Notes: a model not told the origin generated them from the sequence alone. Positions 1 through 7,949 are shown, numbered from the stretch's first letter. The stretch is 33,940 bases of DNA from Pseudomonas sp. S37 (GCF_016658545.1 NZ_JACVZC010000063.1:1-33940); one strand, 5' to 3'. Translations and numbers: made by a program.

Positions 1-110
1 GCGCGGCTTTGCGTCGCTATGGGCTGCGCAGCAGCCCCGACTATCTGTGCTGGAACCGCGACTTTGGGGCTGCTGCGCAGCCCATCGCGACACAAGGCCG
101 CTCCTACAGG
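1..110. repeat. REP/BIME inverted pair, GCGTCGC...GCGACAC type
   Basis: Two long arms face each other: one at about 4-38 with core GGGCTGCGCAGCAGCCCC, and its inverted partner at about 66-110 ending in CGCGACACAAGGCCGCTCCTACAGG. Each arm is itself palindromic. The same family recurs at 27549-27666, 21863-21981 and at the right edge of the window. It is a typical Pseudomonas extragenic palindrome pair and may also act as a terminator for whatever lies upstream. Confidence 0.85.
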
Positions 111-291
111 TGACCGCATTGCCAAATCAGTCGGGCCGGCCCTGGCAAAGAAATGTAACAGCTCCCCATTCGGCATCACCGGCAAACGGGTCTAGGCTGA
201 AGCCCATGTGATACCGGGCCCCTCTGACGGCTGCCACGCCGCCATGTCGGATCACTGTTGCCATGCAACGTCGACATTCAAGGAGGGGCTC

Positions 292-1356
292 ATGACAGCT
301 CTGCAGGCATTCCTCACCACCCCGTTCCTCGGTACCAGCGCCTGGTTGTGGCTGGTGTTCATGACCATCGTCATCGGTTTGCTGGTGCTCGACCTCGGCG
401 TGCTGCACCGCCACGACCGGGAAATCGAAATGCGCGAGAGCCTGCTGCTGTATTCGGGCTATTTCAGCGTCGGCGTACTGTTCGGCGCCGGGGTCTGGTA
501 CCAGTTGGGTGCGCAGTCGGCGCTGGAGTTCTACACCGGCTTTTTGGTCGAGCAGTCGCTGTCGATGGACAACGTGTTCGTCATGGCGATGATCTTCAGC
601 TACTTCGCCATCCCCCGCCGCTACCAGCACCGCGTGTTGTTCTGGGGCATCCTTGGGGTGGTGTTCCTGCGGGCGATCATGATCGGCGTCGGCGCCGCGC
701 TGGTGCAAAACTTTGCCTGGGTGTTGTACCTCTTCGGCGCCTTCCTGCTGTTCACCGGGGTGAAAATGGCGCTGTCGAAAGAAGACAGCCACCCGGACCT
801 GGCCAACAACCCGATCATCAAGTTCGTGCGCCGGCACATGCGGGTGACCGACCAGATCCACGGCTCGCACTTCTTCATCCGCCAGACCCCGCCAGGGCAC
901 AGCAAAGCGCTGCGTTATGCCACGCCGTTGTTCCTGGCACTGGTGCTGATCGAACTGGCCGACCTGGTGTTCGCCGTCGACAGCGTGCCAGCGATCTTCG
1001 CCATTACCCAGGACCCGTTCATTGTCTACACCTCGAACATCTTTGCCATCCTCGGGCTGCGCTCGCTGTACTTTGCCCTGTCAGCGTTGATGCACCGGTT
1101 TGTGTACCTCAAGTACGCGCTGGCGCTGGTGTTGATTTTTATTGGCTGCAAGATTTTCTATCACGGCATGGTGGGCAAGGTGCCGGCGTTGCTGTCGCTG
1201 GGGGTGACGTTCGGGTTGTTGCTGGGTGGGGTGGTGGTTTCGTTGGTCAAGACGCGGGGGGAGAAGGTGGTAGTCGTGGATCAGTCGCTCGAGCAACCTG
1301 CAAATGCAGGTCGTACACTCGACCAGAAAGAGGATGACCCGCAGATGCGGGTCTGA
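292..1356 (+). CDS. TerC/Alx-family integral membrane protein
   Basis: A polytopic inner-membrane protein of 354 residues in the TerC family. Members such as E. coli Alx are linked to manganese homeostasis and to tellurite or pH stress; the exact substrate here is unknown. The family signature of acidic residues within membrane helices is visible as SLSMDNVFVMAMI and IELADLVFAVDSVPA. About nine hydrophobic helices are seen, with a basic loop (HPDLANNPIIKFVRRH) in the middle. I chose the ATG at 292 because AAGGAGG lies 6-7 nt before it; an in-frame start at 208 would add 28 residues of non-membrane sequence and has no ribosome site. The last 25 codons form a polar tail that contains two short perfect hairpins. 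It converges on the next gene with only 6 bp between the stop codons. Confidence 0.9.
   Translation: MTALQAFLTTPFLGTSAWLWLVFMTIVIGLLVLDLGVLHRHDREIEMRESLLLYSGYFSVGVLFGAGVWYQLGAQSALEFYTGFLVEQSLSMDNVFVMAMIFSYFAIPRRYQHRVLFWGILGVVFLRAIMIGVGAALVQNFAWVLYLFGAFLLFTGVKMALSKEDSHPDLANNPIIKFVRRHMRVTDQIHGSHFFIRQTPPGHSKALRYATPLFLALVLIELADLVFAVDSVPAIFAITQDPFIVYTSNIFAILGLRSLYFALSALMHRFVYLKYALALVLIFIGCKIFYHGMVGKVPALLSLGVTFGLLLGGVVVSLVKTRGEKVVVVDQSLEQPANAGRTLDQKEDDPQMRV
1336..1353 (+). terminator. Hairpin overlapping the terC stop region
   Basis: GACCCGCA-GA-TGCGGGTC forms a perfect 8-bp stem ending immediately before the TGA, followed by TGATTTCCCC. A similar hairpin, ACCTGCA-AA-TGCAGGT, lies at 1296-1311. 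With only 6 bp before the convergent gene, these may provide transcription termination from within the coding tail. The T tract is short, so the call is tentative. Confidence 0.35.
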
Positions 1357-1362
1357 TTTCCC

Positions 1363-1767
1363 CTACTTGAATTTAAATAACGCCCATACAAGCACCATCC
1401 AGATGCATCCAGTCATGTTTAGCCAGGCTGAAATTTTCAACCTGCGTTTAAGCTTCTTCGGAAACGCATCTAGCTCGCCAGCATCCAGTTGACCCATTCG
1501 CAGCGCTAGCCACGGAAATGCCACTAACCCACTTGCCGTACACAGCGTCATCCAGCGCCACTTGAATGAACCAGAACCCCAATAACGCTTGATGCTTTCA
1601 AAATAGGGGTTGCTGGTGATGGCCGAGCAGGCGACGTCATAATCTTTGGTCAACGTAGAGACAGCACTAAGGAGCAGTCCTGGTATGGCGATAGCAAAAG
1701 GACTTAATAGAAGCGCCACTTTTGCGAGTGGTTGCCAGTCAGCAACATCAATCACTGGTTGCCTCAT
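1363..1767 (-). CDS. Small membrane protein, likely second T6SS immunity protein
   Basis: A 134-residue protein clearly homologous to its neighbour at 1830-2225. Shared blocks include VACS.ITSNPY.E, KWRWM, GLV.FP.LALR.G.LD..EL.AFP.KLKRRL and a C-terminal hydrophobic helix. Three membrane segments are visible, near the N-terminus, around the middle after KWRWM, and at the C-terminus. I preferred the ATG at 1767 over an upstream in-frame TTG at 1794, because alignment with the paralogue begins just after this ATG; neither has a strong ribosome site. It lies last in the effector-immunity operon, with a 62-bp gap. Base composition is lower in G+C than the flanking genes, which suggests horizontal acquisition. 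I do not recognise a named family. The immunity role is inferred from position, duplication and membrane topology. Confidence 0.7.
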   Translation of the reverse strand: MRQPVIDVADWQPLAKVALLLSPFAIAIPGLLLSAVSTLTKDYDVACSAITSNPYFESIKRYWGSGSFKWRWMTLCTASGLVAFPWLALRMGQLDAGELDAFPKKLKRRLKISAWLNMTGCIWMVLVWALFKFK

Positions 1768-1829
1768 AATGCCCACTGAATGGCATACAGCCAAAAAAAC
1801 GCAGCTCCTGGTTCAAACTTAGATATTCA

Positions 1830-2225
1830 CTAAGCATTGGAAAGTTCGACTACTGCGACTGCAACCGAAAGCCAAACGAACCCGATGATCGACAACCACA
1901 CCGAAACTCCAAGTCTTCGTTTGAGCTTTGGCGGAAATGCTTTTAATTCATTGATATCCAGCTTGCCGTAACGCAAAGCCAGCCCTGGGAATGTGACGAG
2001 ACCCCCTATATTACAGATCAGCATCCAGCGCCACTTTAGGCTTGATGTTCCCCACGCCACCTTTACCGCTTCTATGTAGGGATTGCTAGTGATCGATGAA
2101 CAGGCAACGTGAAAATCTCGAGTCAGGGTAATGTAGAGGTTTATTGATACGCCGGCGATGGATATAAGGAAGGGTGTGACTAGGAACATAATCTTCATGG
2201 CGACCGGCCAGGTTTCAAAGCTCAT
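1830..2225 (-). CDS. Small membrane protein, likely cognate immunity protein of the PAAR effector
   Basis: A 131-residue protein with three predicted membrane helices (about 10-32, 65-85 and 105-127) and a basic KLKRRL segment before the last one. Its ATG overlaps the TGA of the upstream effector in an ATGA arrangement, implying translational coupling. That is usual for toxin-immunity pairs. A membrane location fits protection against a toxin that acts on the inner membrane. The protein is paralogous to the next gene downstream. It is lower in G+C than most of the window. No named domain is recognised. An immunity role is strongly suggested by the context but not shown by the sequence itself. 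Confidence 0.75.
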   Translation of the reverse strand: MSFETWPVAMKIMFLVTPFLISIAGVSINLYITLTRDFHVACSSITSNPYIEAVKVAWGTSSLKWRWMLICNIGGLVTFPGLALRYGKLDINELKAFPPKLKRRLGVSVWLSIIGFVWLSVAVAVVELSNA

Positions 2226-3619
2226 TTTGAAGCCTCATAGATAAACTCCCCCGCAAACCCGCCAGCCAATTCTCCCAATTTGCCTCCTGCAAGCCCGCCC
2301 GCTCCAGCGACTACAATCCCACACAATGGAGCCGCTAGCCCCCCGGTTCCTATGGTAAAAGCCGCACATAACGTACCGGCTGCAGCGCCGGCCAATGCTG
2401 CCCCGACCGTTGCTCCTCCCACTCCCATGCTGAAAGCACCGGTTTCAATAAATTGGACCTTTGCACAAGCTTCAGCGTTACCTGCTCTGCAAACCTCTTG
2501 AACTTTTAAATACGAAGAAGTCCCACCCAACCCAATCGCAGCATACCCTCCATACTCAACGAACTTGCTAAGCCGCGCCACCTTGTCCAGATGCGTCGCA
2601 TACCCCGGAATCTGCCCCGGCCCGCCGGCCTTCGACCAGTGGTGCACAAGGCTCTTGGTCGAAATGTTCAAGCTCTTCTTCAGCCGCTCGTAGGTCCCCA
2701 GGTTCAGCTGTTTGTTAAGCAATGCCACTTTCAACTGTCCATCCAGCTGCTTCAGCAGTTTTCGCCGTTCGGCAAAGAAGCCCGGGCTGTTCAAATGGCC
2801 ATGGCGCATGAACTCACGCTGATGCAGTTGCTCAATGCTGGTTAACGTACTACTGACCTGATTCAGCCCTTGTTTCAGCATGTCGGTGCCCACGCCCATG
2901 GACTGGCTGGCGTTACCGAGCAAACCGGCGATTTCCGCCTGGTGCTGCATCATGAAGTCCGCTTCGGCGAAATCGAGCACCGTCAGCGCACGGCGTGCGT
3001 GCTGCGCTGCGGCCATCAGCTGGCCTTCCTCGCGGGTGCAGGCATCGCCATTGTCAGGGTCACCGATTACGAAGATTTCCCCTGCCTTAAAGCCTTGGTC
3101 AAACGTCGGGTTGAGCCGTTGCAGCCGGGAGATTGGCAACGTGGCATCGTGCCCGGCCAGTTCCAGCAGTACCTGTGCGAACGACATACGCCGCGGAATC
3201 ACATAGAAACCTGGCTCCAGGGTACCGGGCACCGCAACTGCAGCAGGTTGGGAGAAACGTTCGGGGTAAACGGCGGTTGATGGTTCGGCAAAATGAGTAT
3301 CCGCACGCCCTGCAGCGGAGCGAATGGGCGGAAATGCTTCAATCAACGGGGCGACCACCCGATTACTGCCCGGCGAACAGCCGCAGAGCACCAGCGCACC
3401 ATCCGTGGCGACCCGCCGGCCATCGGAAATGAAGAAATCCACCCCTTCAGCGACGATGCCTTCCTGCCCACAAAGCGGGCATGACGTGGTGGGGTCACCT
3501 TCGCGCAGCACCATGCGGCCCTCGTCGAGATAGCTTGCGCCCGTCGCAATGCAAACAGCTCCCGTTGTGGTGACATCGCCATCAACTGCCTGACCTCTTC
3601 CCCCTAGCGTGGCGCGCAT
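2222..3619 (-). CDS. PAAR-domain T6SS effector with glycine-rich membrane-active C-terminus
   Basis: A 465-residue candidate type VI secretion effector. Residues 1-95 form a PAAR domain (GD and GV turns, paired cysteines in SCPLCG and LCGC), which would sharpen the VgrG spike tip. Residues 135-187 resemble a LysM-like segment (ISRLQRLNP, KAGEIFVIGD). Residues 195-345 are mainly helical. Residues 390-465 are strongly glycine/alanine-rich and hydrophobic, with glycine-zipper spacing (GAFSMGVGGATVG, GLAGGKLGELAGG). This suggests membrane insertion or pore formation rather than an enzyme. I chose the ATG at 3619, with AGGGAG upstream, over an in-frame TTG two codons earlier. It is coupled by a 4-bp overlap to an immunity-like gene. 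No other T6SS genes are in the window, so this is an orphan cargo module. The toxin activity is inferred. Confidence 0.8.
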   Translation of the reverse strand: MRATLGGRGQAVDGDVTTTGAVCIATGASYLDEGRMVLREGDPTTSCPLCGQEGIVAEGVDFFISDGRRVATDGALVLCGCSPGSNRVVAPLIEAFPPIRSAAGRADTHFAEPSTAVYPERFSQPAAVAVPGTLEPGFYVIPRRMSFAQVLLELAGHDATLPISRLQRLNPTFDQGFKAGEIFVIGDPDNGDACTREEGQLMAAAQHARRALTVLDFAEADFMMQHQAEIAGLLGNASQSMGVGTDMLKQGLNQVSSTLTSIEQLHQREFMRHGHLNSPGFFAERRKLLKQLDGQLKVALLNKQLNLGTYERLKKSLNISTKSLVHHWSKAGGPGQIPGYATHLDKVARLSKFVEYGGYAAIGLGGTSSYLKVQEVCRAGNAEACAKVQFIETGAFSMGVGGATVGAALAGAAAGTLCAAFTIGTGGLAAPLCGIVVAGAGGLAGGKLGELAGGFAGEFIYEASK

Positions 3620-3859
3620 ATGCAAACTCCCTGTGCATGATTGAAGTTAGAAACCTAACATCAGCACGGGGCACCCAAGTGGCTTGAGTCGAAATTCAGA
3701 TATTTCCTACAAAATTACCAAACTTACACGCCAGGGAGCATCGAGTTATTTTTCTTACCGCCTCCAGCGAATTTTCCCACACTCGGAACTCCACTTGCCT
3801 GATTGTAATCCCTCAGCGCGCTTCGTCAGCATGCATGCTTTCCGCACAAGGAGTGCACC
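3620..3859. promoter_or_regulatory. Divergent intergenic region between the PAAR effector and the band-7 gene
   Basis: A 240-bp gap of markedly lower G+C. It must hold promoters for both divergent genes. An inverted repeat GTTAG-AAAC-CTAAC lies at 3646-3659, 27 nt before the effector start, and could be an operator. No convincing -35/-10 pair stands out. The ribosome site AAGGAG at 3849 serves the rightward gene. Confidence 0.35.
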
Positions 3860-5212
3860 ATGCAAAAGCTGTCAATTCCCGAATTCCCCAAGCTACGTAT
3901 CAACCGCAAGTTAGTTGCTGCCATTGCAATCCCGATTGTCACTATCGGTGTCCTGGCGGCCATTTTCAACAACGTGTTCTTCTACAACGAAGCCGGCCAG
4001 ATGACCCATGTACGCACGATCTTTGGCGAGGAAAAAGTGGTCGAGGATGTGGGCTACGCAACCCAGTGGTTCGGCCGCAGTACAGCCTGGCGCCGGACCA
4101 TCGGCGTGCAGTCCTCGTTGCGTATGGACAACCCGGAGGACACCCGCGGCGGGCACCCTTCGGTCACGCTGGAAAGCCTGCCCATCGTGTTTCTCGGCAA
4201 CGTCGACGCCAAGGCTGAGTTCAGCACCCAGTTTCGTCTGCCTTCAGGCGAGGCCTTTCTGAAAATTGCCCAGGAGTACCGCACACCCGATAACTTCCTG
4301 CAGCGTGCATTGCTGCCGGCGGTAAAAGAGACGCTACAGGCAACAGCCTCGCTGATGAGTGCCGACGACTATTACGCGGGCAACCGCAGCCACTTTGGTG
4401 CCGAGTTTGAAAACCAGCTGCGCAACGGCCTGTACCTGACCAGCCGCAAGGAAATCCGCGTGCAGCGCGACAACTATCCGGCCCAGACTGCCATTCTGCA
4501 GGCCGGCACCGAACAGGGCAGTTTTGGCGACAACAGCGCAACGCGTTTCGTCATTGAAAAGAAACTCGATAAAAACGGCCAGGAGCTGCGCAAGCAGCAG
4601 CAATTCCGCCTGTTTGGCGTAGAAGTTGTCGACGCCCGCGTCACCCATATCGACCCCAATCCGCAGTACCAGCAACGCATGGTGCGCGTGCAGCAGGCAT
4701 TGGCGGAGCTGGCCGTGGCGCGGCAGAACCGGCTGAAGGAAGAAGAGGAGAAAGAGCTGGTTTCTGCCCGGGGTGCCAAGGATGTCGAGGCCAAACGCCA
4801 GGAGAGCCTACGCCAGCAAATCGAACGTACTACCGAGGCCGAAACAGAGAAACAGCTCACGCTGATCAATGCCGAGCGGGAAAAACGGCGCGCTGAGATC
4901 GACAAGCAAACGGCCGAGCTACTGCGCGACAAGGCACGTGTGAATGCAGAAGCGACAAAGATTACCGCCGATGCCGAAGCCCACGCCCGCGAGGCCTCGC
5001 TCAAGGCCGATGGTGCCCTGCAGACCAAGCTTGATGCCCTGGTGAAGATCAACCGGGCCTGGGCAGAGGCCGCTGCACGGGCACCGGTGCCGAGTGTGAT
5101 GATGGGGGGTGTTGAAGGTGGTATTGGACGGCAGGATGAAATGAGCAGGCTCATGAGTGTCTTGGCGACGAAGGCTGCAAAGGATCTGGTGGTGGACCTG
5201 AAGACGCAGTGA
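3860..5212 (+). CDS. SPFH/band-7 domain membrane-anchored protein
   Basis: A 450-residue protein with an N-terminal membrane anchor (about 19-42), an SPFH/band-7-like domain (about 45-275; motifs such as RFRL-like IEKKL and FGVEVVDARVTHIDPNP) and a long charged coiled coil (about 280-405; KEEEEKELVSARGAKDVEAKRQ region). This layout is that of stomatin/prohibitin/HflK-like scaffold proteins. These oligomerise at the inner membrane and organise membrane microdomains or proteases. The specific partner is unknown, and no NfeD-type companion gene is beside it. An AAGGAG ribosome site sits 6 nt before the ATG. It appears monocistronic, with the REP-containing duplication downstream. Confidence 0.82.
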   Translation: MQKLSIPEFPKLRINRKLVAAIAIPIVTIGVLAAIFNNVFFYNEAGQMTHVRTIFGEEKVVEDVGYATQWFGRSTAWRRTIGVQSSLRMDNPEDTRGGHPSVTLESLPIVFLGNVDAKAEFSTQFRLPSGEAFLKIAQEYRTPDNFLQRALLPAVKETLQATASLMSADDYYAGNRSHFGAEFENQLRNGLYLTSRKEIRVQRDNYPAQTAILQAGTEQGSFGDNSATRFVIEKKLDKNGQELRKQQQFRLFGVEVVDARVTHIDPNPQYQQRMVRVQQALAELAVARQNRLKEEEEKELVSARGAKDVEAKRQESLRQQIERTTEAETEKQLTLINAEREKRRAEIDKQTAELLRDKARVNAEATKITADAEAHAREASLKADGALQTKLDALVKINRAWAEAAARAPVPSVMMGGVEGGIGRQDEMSRLMSVLATKAAKDLVVDLKTQ

Positions 5213-5243
5213 ACCTGGAAGGGCCTCTTCGCGGGTAAACCCG

Positions 5244-5495
5244 CTCCCACAGGGTCAGTGCAGCCTGATAGGCCTGCGCAATACCTGTGGGAGCGGGCTT
5301 ACCCGCGAAGAGGCCGGTACAGGCTGACGAAATTACCGCCCGCTACGCAACATCTCTGCCGGCACCTACTCCCACAGGGTCAGTGCAGCCTGATAGGCCT
5401 GTGCAATACCTGTGGGAGCGGGTTTACCCGCGAAGAGGCCGGTACAGGCTGACGAAATTACCGCCCGCTACGCAACATCTCCGCCGGCACATACT
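5244..5495. repeat. 125-bp tandem duplication carrying REP arms and the 3' end of the acyl-CoA dehydrogenase gene
   Basis: The segment 5244-5370 is repeated at 5369-5495, offset by exactly 125 bp with about four mismatches. Each unit contains CCCACAGGGTCAGTGCAGCCTG, a REP arm (CCTGTGGGAGCGGG..TACCCGCGAAGAGG at 5284-5313 and 5409-5438) and the last 11 codons plus stop of the acyl-CoA dehydrogenase in reverse orientation. Only the right copy is part of the intact gene. A further inverted REP arm lies at 5224-5254. Confidence 0.9.
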
Positions 5496-6687
5496 TGCCG
5501 ATCTCATACTTGCCAATCGCCGCCCGGTGCACTTCATCCGGCCCGTCGGCCAGGCGCAGGGTGCGCTGCATGGCATACATGTAGGCCAGCGGGAAGTCGC
5601 CGCTCACCCCTGCCCCGCCATGCAGCTGGATCGCCCGGTCGATCACCTTCAGCGCCACGTTCGGCGCCACCACCTTGATCTGGGCAATCTCGCTGCGCGC
5701 CACCTTGTTACCGACGGTGTCCATCATGTAGGCCGCTTTCAGCGTCAGCAGCCGGGCCATGTCGATTTCCATGCGCGAGTCGGCGATCTTGTCGACGTTG
5801 CCGCCCAGCCGCGCCAGCGGCCGGCCGAACGCCGTGCGCTCTACCGAGCGCTTGCACATCAATTCCAGCGCACGCTCGGCCATACCGATCGAACGCATGC
5901 AATGGTGGATACGCCCAGGCCCCAATCGCCCCTGGGCGATCTCGAAGCCACGGCCCTCGCCGAGAATCACGTTCTCATAGGGCACCCGCACGTTCTCGAA
6001 CAGCACTTCGGCATGGCCATGCGGCGCATCGTCATAACCGAACACTGGCAGCGGGCGGACGATCTTCACCCCGGGCGTATCGGTCGGCACCAGCACCATC
6101 GAGTGCTGCTGATGGCGCGGCCCTTCAGGGTCGGACAGGCCCATGAAGATCATCACTTTGCAACGCGGGTCGCAGGCGCCGGAGGTCCACCACTTGCGGC
6201 CATTGATCACCCACTCGTTGCCGTCACGCACGGCAGTAGCGGCCATGTTGGTGGCGTCCGACGAGGCCACGTCCGGTTCGGTCATGGCGAACGCCGAGCG
6301 AATCTCGCCGCGCAACAGCGGCTCCAGCCACTGGCGTTTCTGCGCCTCGCTGCCGTAGCGCACCAGCACTTCCATATTGCCGGTATCCGGCGCCGAGCAG
6401 TTGAACGGCTCCGGGCCGAGCAGCGAGCGGCCCATGATTTCCGCCAGCGGGGCATATTCCAGGTTGCTCAGGCCGGCGCCATATTCCGACTCGGGCAGGA
6501 ACAGGTTCCACAGCCCTTCAGCACGGGCCTTGGCCTTGAGTTCTTCCATGATGGCAGTGGGCTGCCAGCGGTCGCCCTCGGCAACCTGGCGCTCGAACAC
6601 CGCCTCGGCGGGGTAGACATAGGCGTCCATGAACGCTGTGACGCGCTCGCGCAGTGCCTGGACCTTGGGCGAATAGGCGAAATCCAT
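5458..6687 (-). CDS. Acyl-CoA dehydrogenase (ACAD10/11-like)
   Basis: A FAD-dependent acyl-CoA dehydrogenase of 409 residues that would introduce the alpha-beta double bond during beta-oxidation. The substrate is not evident. Family motifs are seen in order: the middle-domain FAMTEPDVASSDATN and KWWTSGA, the C-terminal GRIHHCMRSIGMAERAL, ERTAFGRPLA, and IQLHGGAGVSGDFPLA near the end. I took the ATG at 6687, with AAGG 8 nt upstream, rather than the GTG at 6702. It is transcribed divergently from a LysR regulator, which probably controls it. Its last 11 codons are duplicated just beyond its stop. No CoA ligase or hydratase is adjacent, so the pathway is open. Confidence 0.88.
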   Translation of the reverse strand: MDFAYSPKVQALRERVTAFMDAYVYPAEAVFERQVAEGDRWQPTAIMEELKAKARAEGLWNLFLPESEYGAGLSNLEYAPLAEIMGRSLLGPEPFNCSAPDTGNMEVLVRYGSEAQKRQWLEPLLRGEIRSAFAMTEPDVASSDATNMAATAVRDGNEWVINGRKWWTSGACDPRCKVMIFMGLSDPEGPRHQQHSMVLVPTDTPGVKIVRPLPVFGYDDAPHGHAEVLFENVRVPYENVILGEGRGFEIAQGRLGPGRIHHCMRSIGMAERALELMCKRSVERTAFGRPLARLGGNVDKIADSRMEIDMARLLTLKAAYMMDTVGNKVARSEIAQIKVVAPNVALKVIDRAIQLHGGAGVSGDFPLAYMYAMQRTLRLADGPDEVHRAAIGKYEIGKYVPAEMLRSGR

Positions 6688-6778
6688 CGGGGCTACCTTC
6701 ACGGTTCGGAGTACATGGGCCAGAGCCTAGAGCAGCATGGCCCGATCCACCTAGTCTATTTTCCGCGTGTATAAACAT

Positions 6779-6795
6779 TCATAACCGATATATGA
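6779..6795. promoter_or_regulatory. Putative LysR operator (TCATA-N7-TATGA)
   Basis: A perfect 5-bp inverted repeat, TCATA-ACCGATA-TATGA, lies in the 140-bp divergent gap, 33 bp before the LysR gene and about 90 bp before the acyl-CoA dehydrogenase start. Position and spacing suit a LysR-type site. Function is inferred. Confidence 0.4.
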
Positions 6796-6827
6796 TCGAG
6801 CCATAATTCCAACAAAGAGCGGCGCCC

Positions 6828-7754
6828 ATGAACCTCAGCAAGGTCGACCTCAACCTGTTCATCGTGTTCGATGCGATCTACACCGAAGCCAACCTGACCC
6901 GCGCCGGGCAGATTGTCGGCATCACCCAGCCAGCCGTGTCCAACGCCCTGTCGCGGTTGCGCGAAACCTTCAACGACCCGCTGTTCGTACGCACCGCGCA
7001 AGGCATGGTGCCCACGCCCATGGCGCAGAACATCATCGGCCCGGTGCGCAACGCCCTGGCGCTGCTGCGCACTTCGGTGCAGGAAAGCCGCATCTTCAAC
7101 CCGCAACAGGCCAACAAGACCTTCCGCATCAGCATGACCGACCTGACCGAGGCGGTCATCCTCCCGCCACTGTTCCAGCGCCTGCGCCGCCTGGCACCGG
7201 CGGTGCTGATCGAAAGCTTCCTGTGCAAGCGCCGCGAGACTACCAAGGAACTCGCCGCCGGCCGCCTGGACTTCGCCATCGACGCACCGCTGAACACCGA
7301 CCCGCAGGTGCGTCACGTCAAGTTGATGCAGGACCGCTACGTCTGCGCCTTGCGCCAGGGCCACCCGCTGGCCGACAGCAAACTGACGCTCGACAGCTAC
7401 CTGGGCATGACCCACATCCACATTTCCAGCCGCCGCAACGGCCTGGGCTATGTCGATCTGGCCCTGGGCAAAATGGGTGTGCAACGCAAGGTCGCTTTGC
7501 GTTCCCAGCACTACCTGATGGCCTCGCAGGTGTTGCAGCAGACCGACATGGCGATGACCGTCCCCGAGCGCTTCGCCCGCCGCCATCAGCTGCGTTATCA
7601 CCCACTGCCGGTGGAAATCCCTGCGTTGGAAACGCACCTGTACTGGCATGAAAGCACCGACCAGGACCCGGCCAACCGCTGGATGCGCGAGCAGATTACC
7701 GAGCTGTGCGAGCGGGTAGTGGCTGAGGAAGAGCGCGCTGTGGAGCCGGCTTGA
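6828..7754 (+). CDS. LysR-family transcriptional regulator (NodD/LeuO-like group)
   Basis: A 308-residue LysR regulator. The N-terminal winged HTH (about 6-65) contains NLTRAGQIVGITQPAVSNALSRLR, followed by DPLFVRTAQGMVPTP, a form typical of the NodD/LeuO/SyrM branch. The C-terminal effector domain runs from about residue 95 to 300. It is divergent from the acyl-CoA dehydrogenase gene and is the natural candidate for its regulator. The inducer is unknown. The ATG lies after a purine-rich AAAGAGCGG. A 10-bp-stem hairpin follows the stop codon. Confidence 0.9.
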   Translation: MNLSKVDLNLFIVFDAIYTEANLTRAGQIVGITQPAVSNALSRLRETFNDPLFVRTAQGMVPTPMAQNIIGPVRNALALLRTSVQESRIFNPQQANKTFRISMTDLTEAVILPPLFQRLRRLAPAVLIESFLCKRRETTKELAAGRLDFAIDAPLNTDPQVRHVKLMQDRYVCALRQGHPLADSKLTLDSYLGMTHIHISSRRNGLGYVDLALGKMGVQRKVALRSQHYLMASQVLQQTDMAMTVPERFARRHQLRYHPLPVEIPALETHLYWHESTDQDPANRWMREQITELCERVVAEEERAVEPA

Positions 7755-7761
7755 AGCTATT

Positions 7762-7790
7762 GATGAGGGGCTATTTACTTGCCCCTCATC
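7762..7790 (+). terminator. Stem-loop after the LysR gene
   Basis: GATGAGGGGC and GCCCCTCATC make a perfect 10-bp stem with a 9-nt loop, starting 8 nt after the stop codon. There is no U tract, so it may stabilise the 3' end or be a Rho-assisted terminator. Confidence 0.45.
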
Positions 7791-7864
7791 CTTGCGAGAA
7801 AAAAAATCCTACAAATCAGCCATTGAATAGAATTATTTTTTGAGAAGACCCCGTTTAGAGCGGT

Positions 7865-7905
7865 CGTAAGCGAAATATATCTCTCAGGCCGCGGGTACGC
7901 TTACG
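7865..7905. promoter_or_regulatory. Inverted repeat upstream of the cysteine desulfurase
   Basis: CGTAAGCG at 7865-7872 and CGCTTACG at 7898-7905 are perfect 8-bp arms 25 nt apart, in an otherwise A+T-rich leader (7790-7850) of a high-G+C genome. They could be an operator pair or the base of an mRNA structure in the leader of the gene at 7950. No known riboswitch is recognised. Confidence 0.35.
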
Positions 7906-7949
7906 CCAACGATCGCCGATTTCACGGCGACAGACATGGACCCGCCCCA

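Noticed and set aside
120..291. A yybP-ykoY manganese riboswitch before the TerC-family gene
   Set aside because: This class often precedes alx/terC-like genes, but I could not find its conserved internal-loop sequences in the 170-bp leader. A covariance-model scan would settle it.
5284..5438. An insertion-sequence remnant formed by the near-identical repeats
   Set aside because: There is no transposase fragment, no terminal inverted repeat of IS type and no target duplication. The unit includes the end of the neighbouring gene, so a tandem duplication explains it.
5287..6774. A 495-codon plus-strand open frame over the acyl-CoA dehydrogenase
   Set aside because: It begins in REP sequence and runs antisense to a well-conserved enzyme. 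The WERAYPRRG-like repeats are only REP translations.
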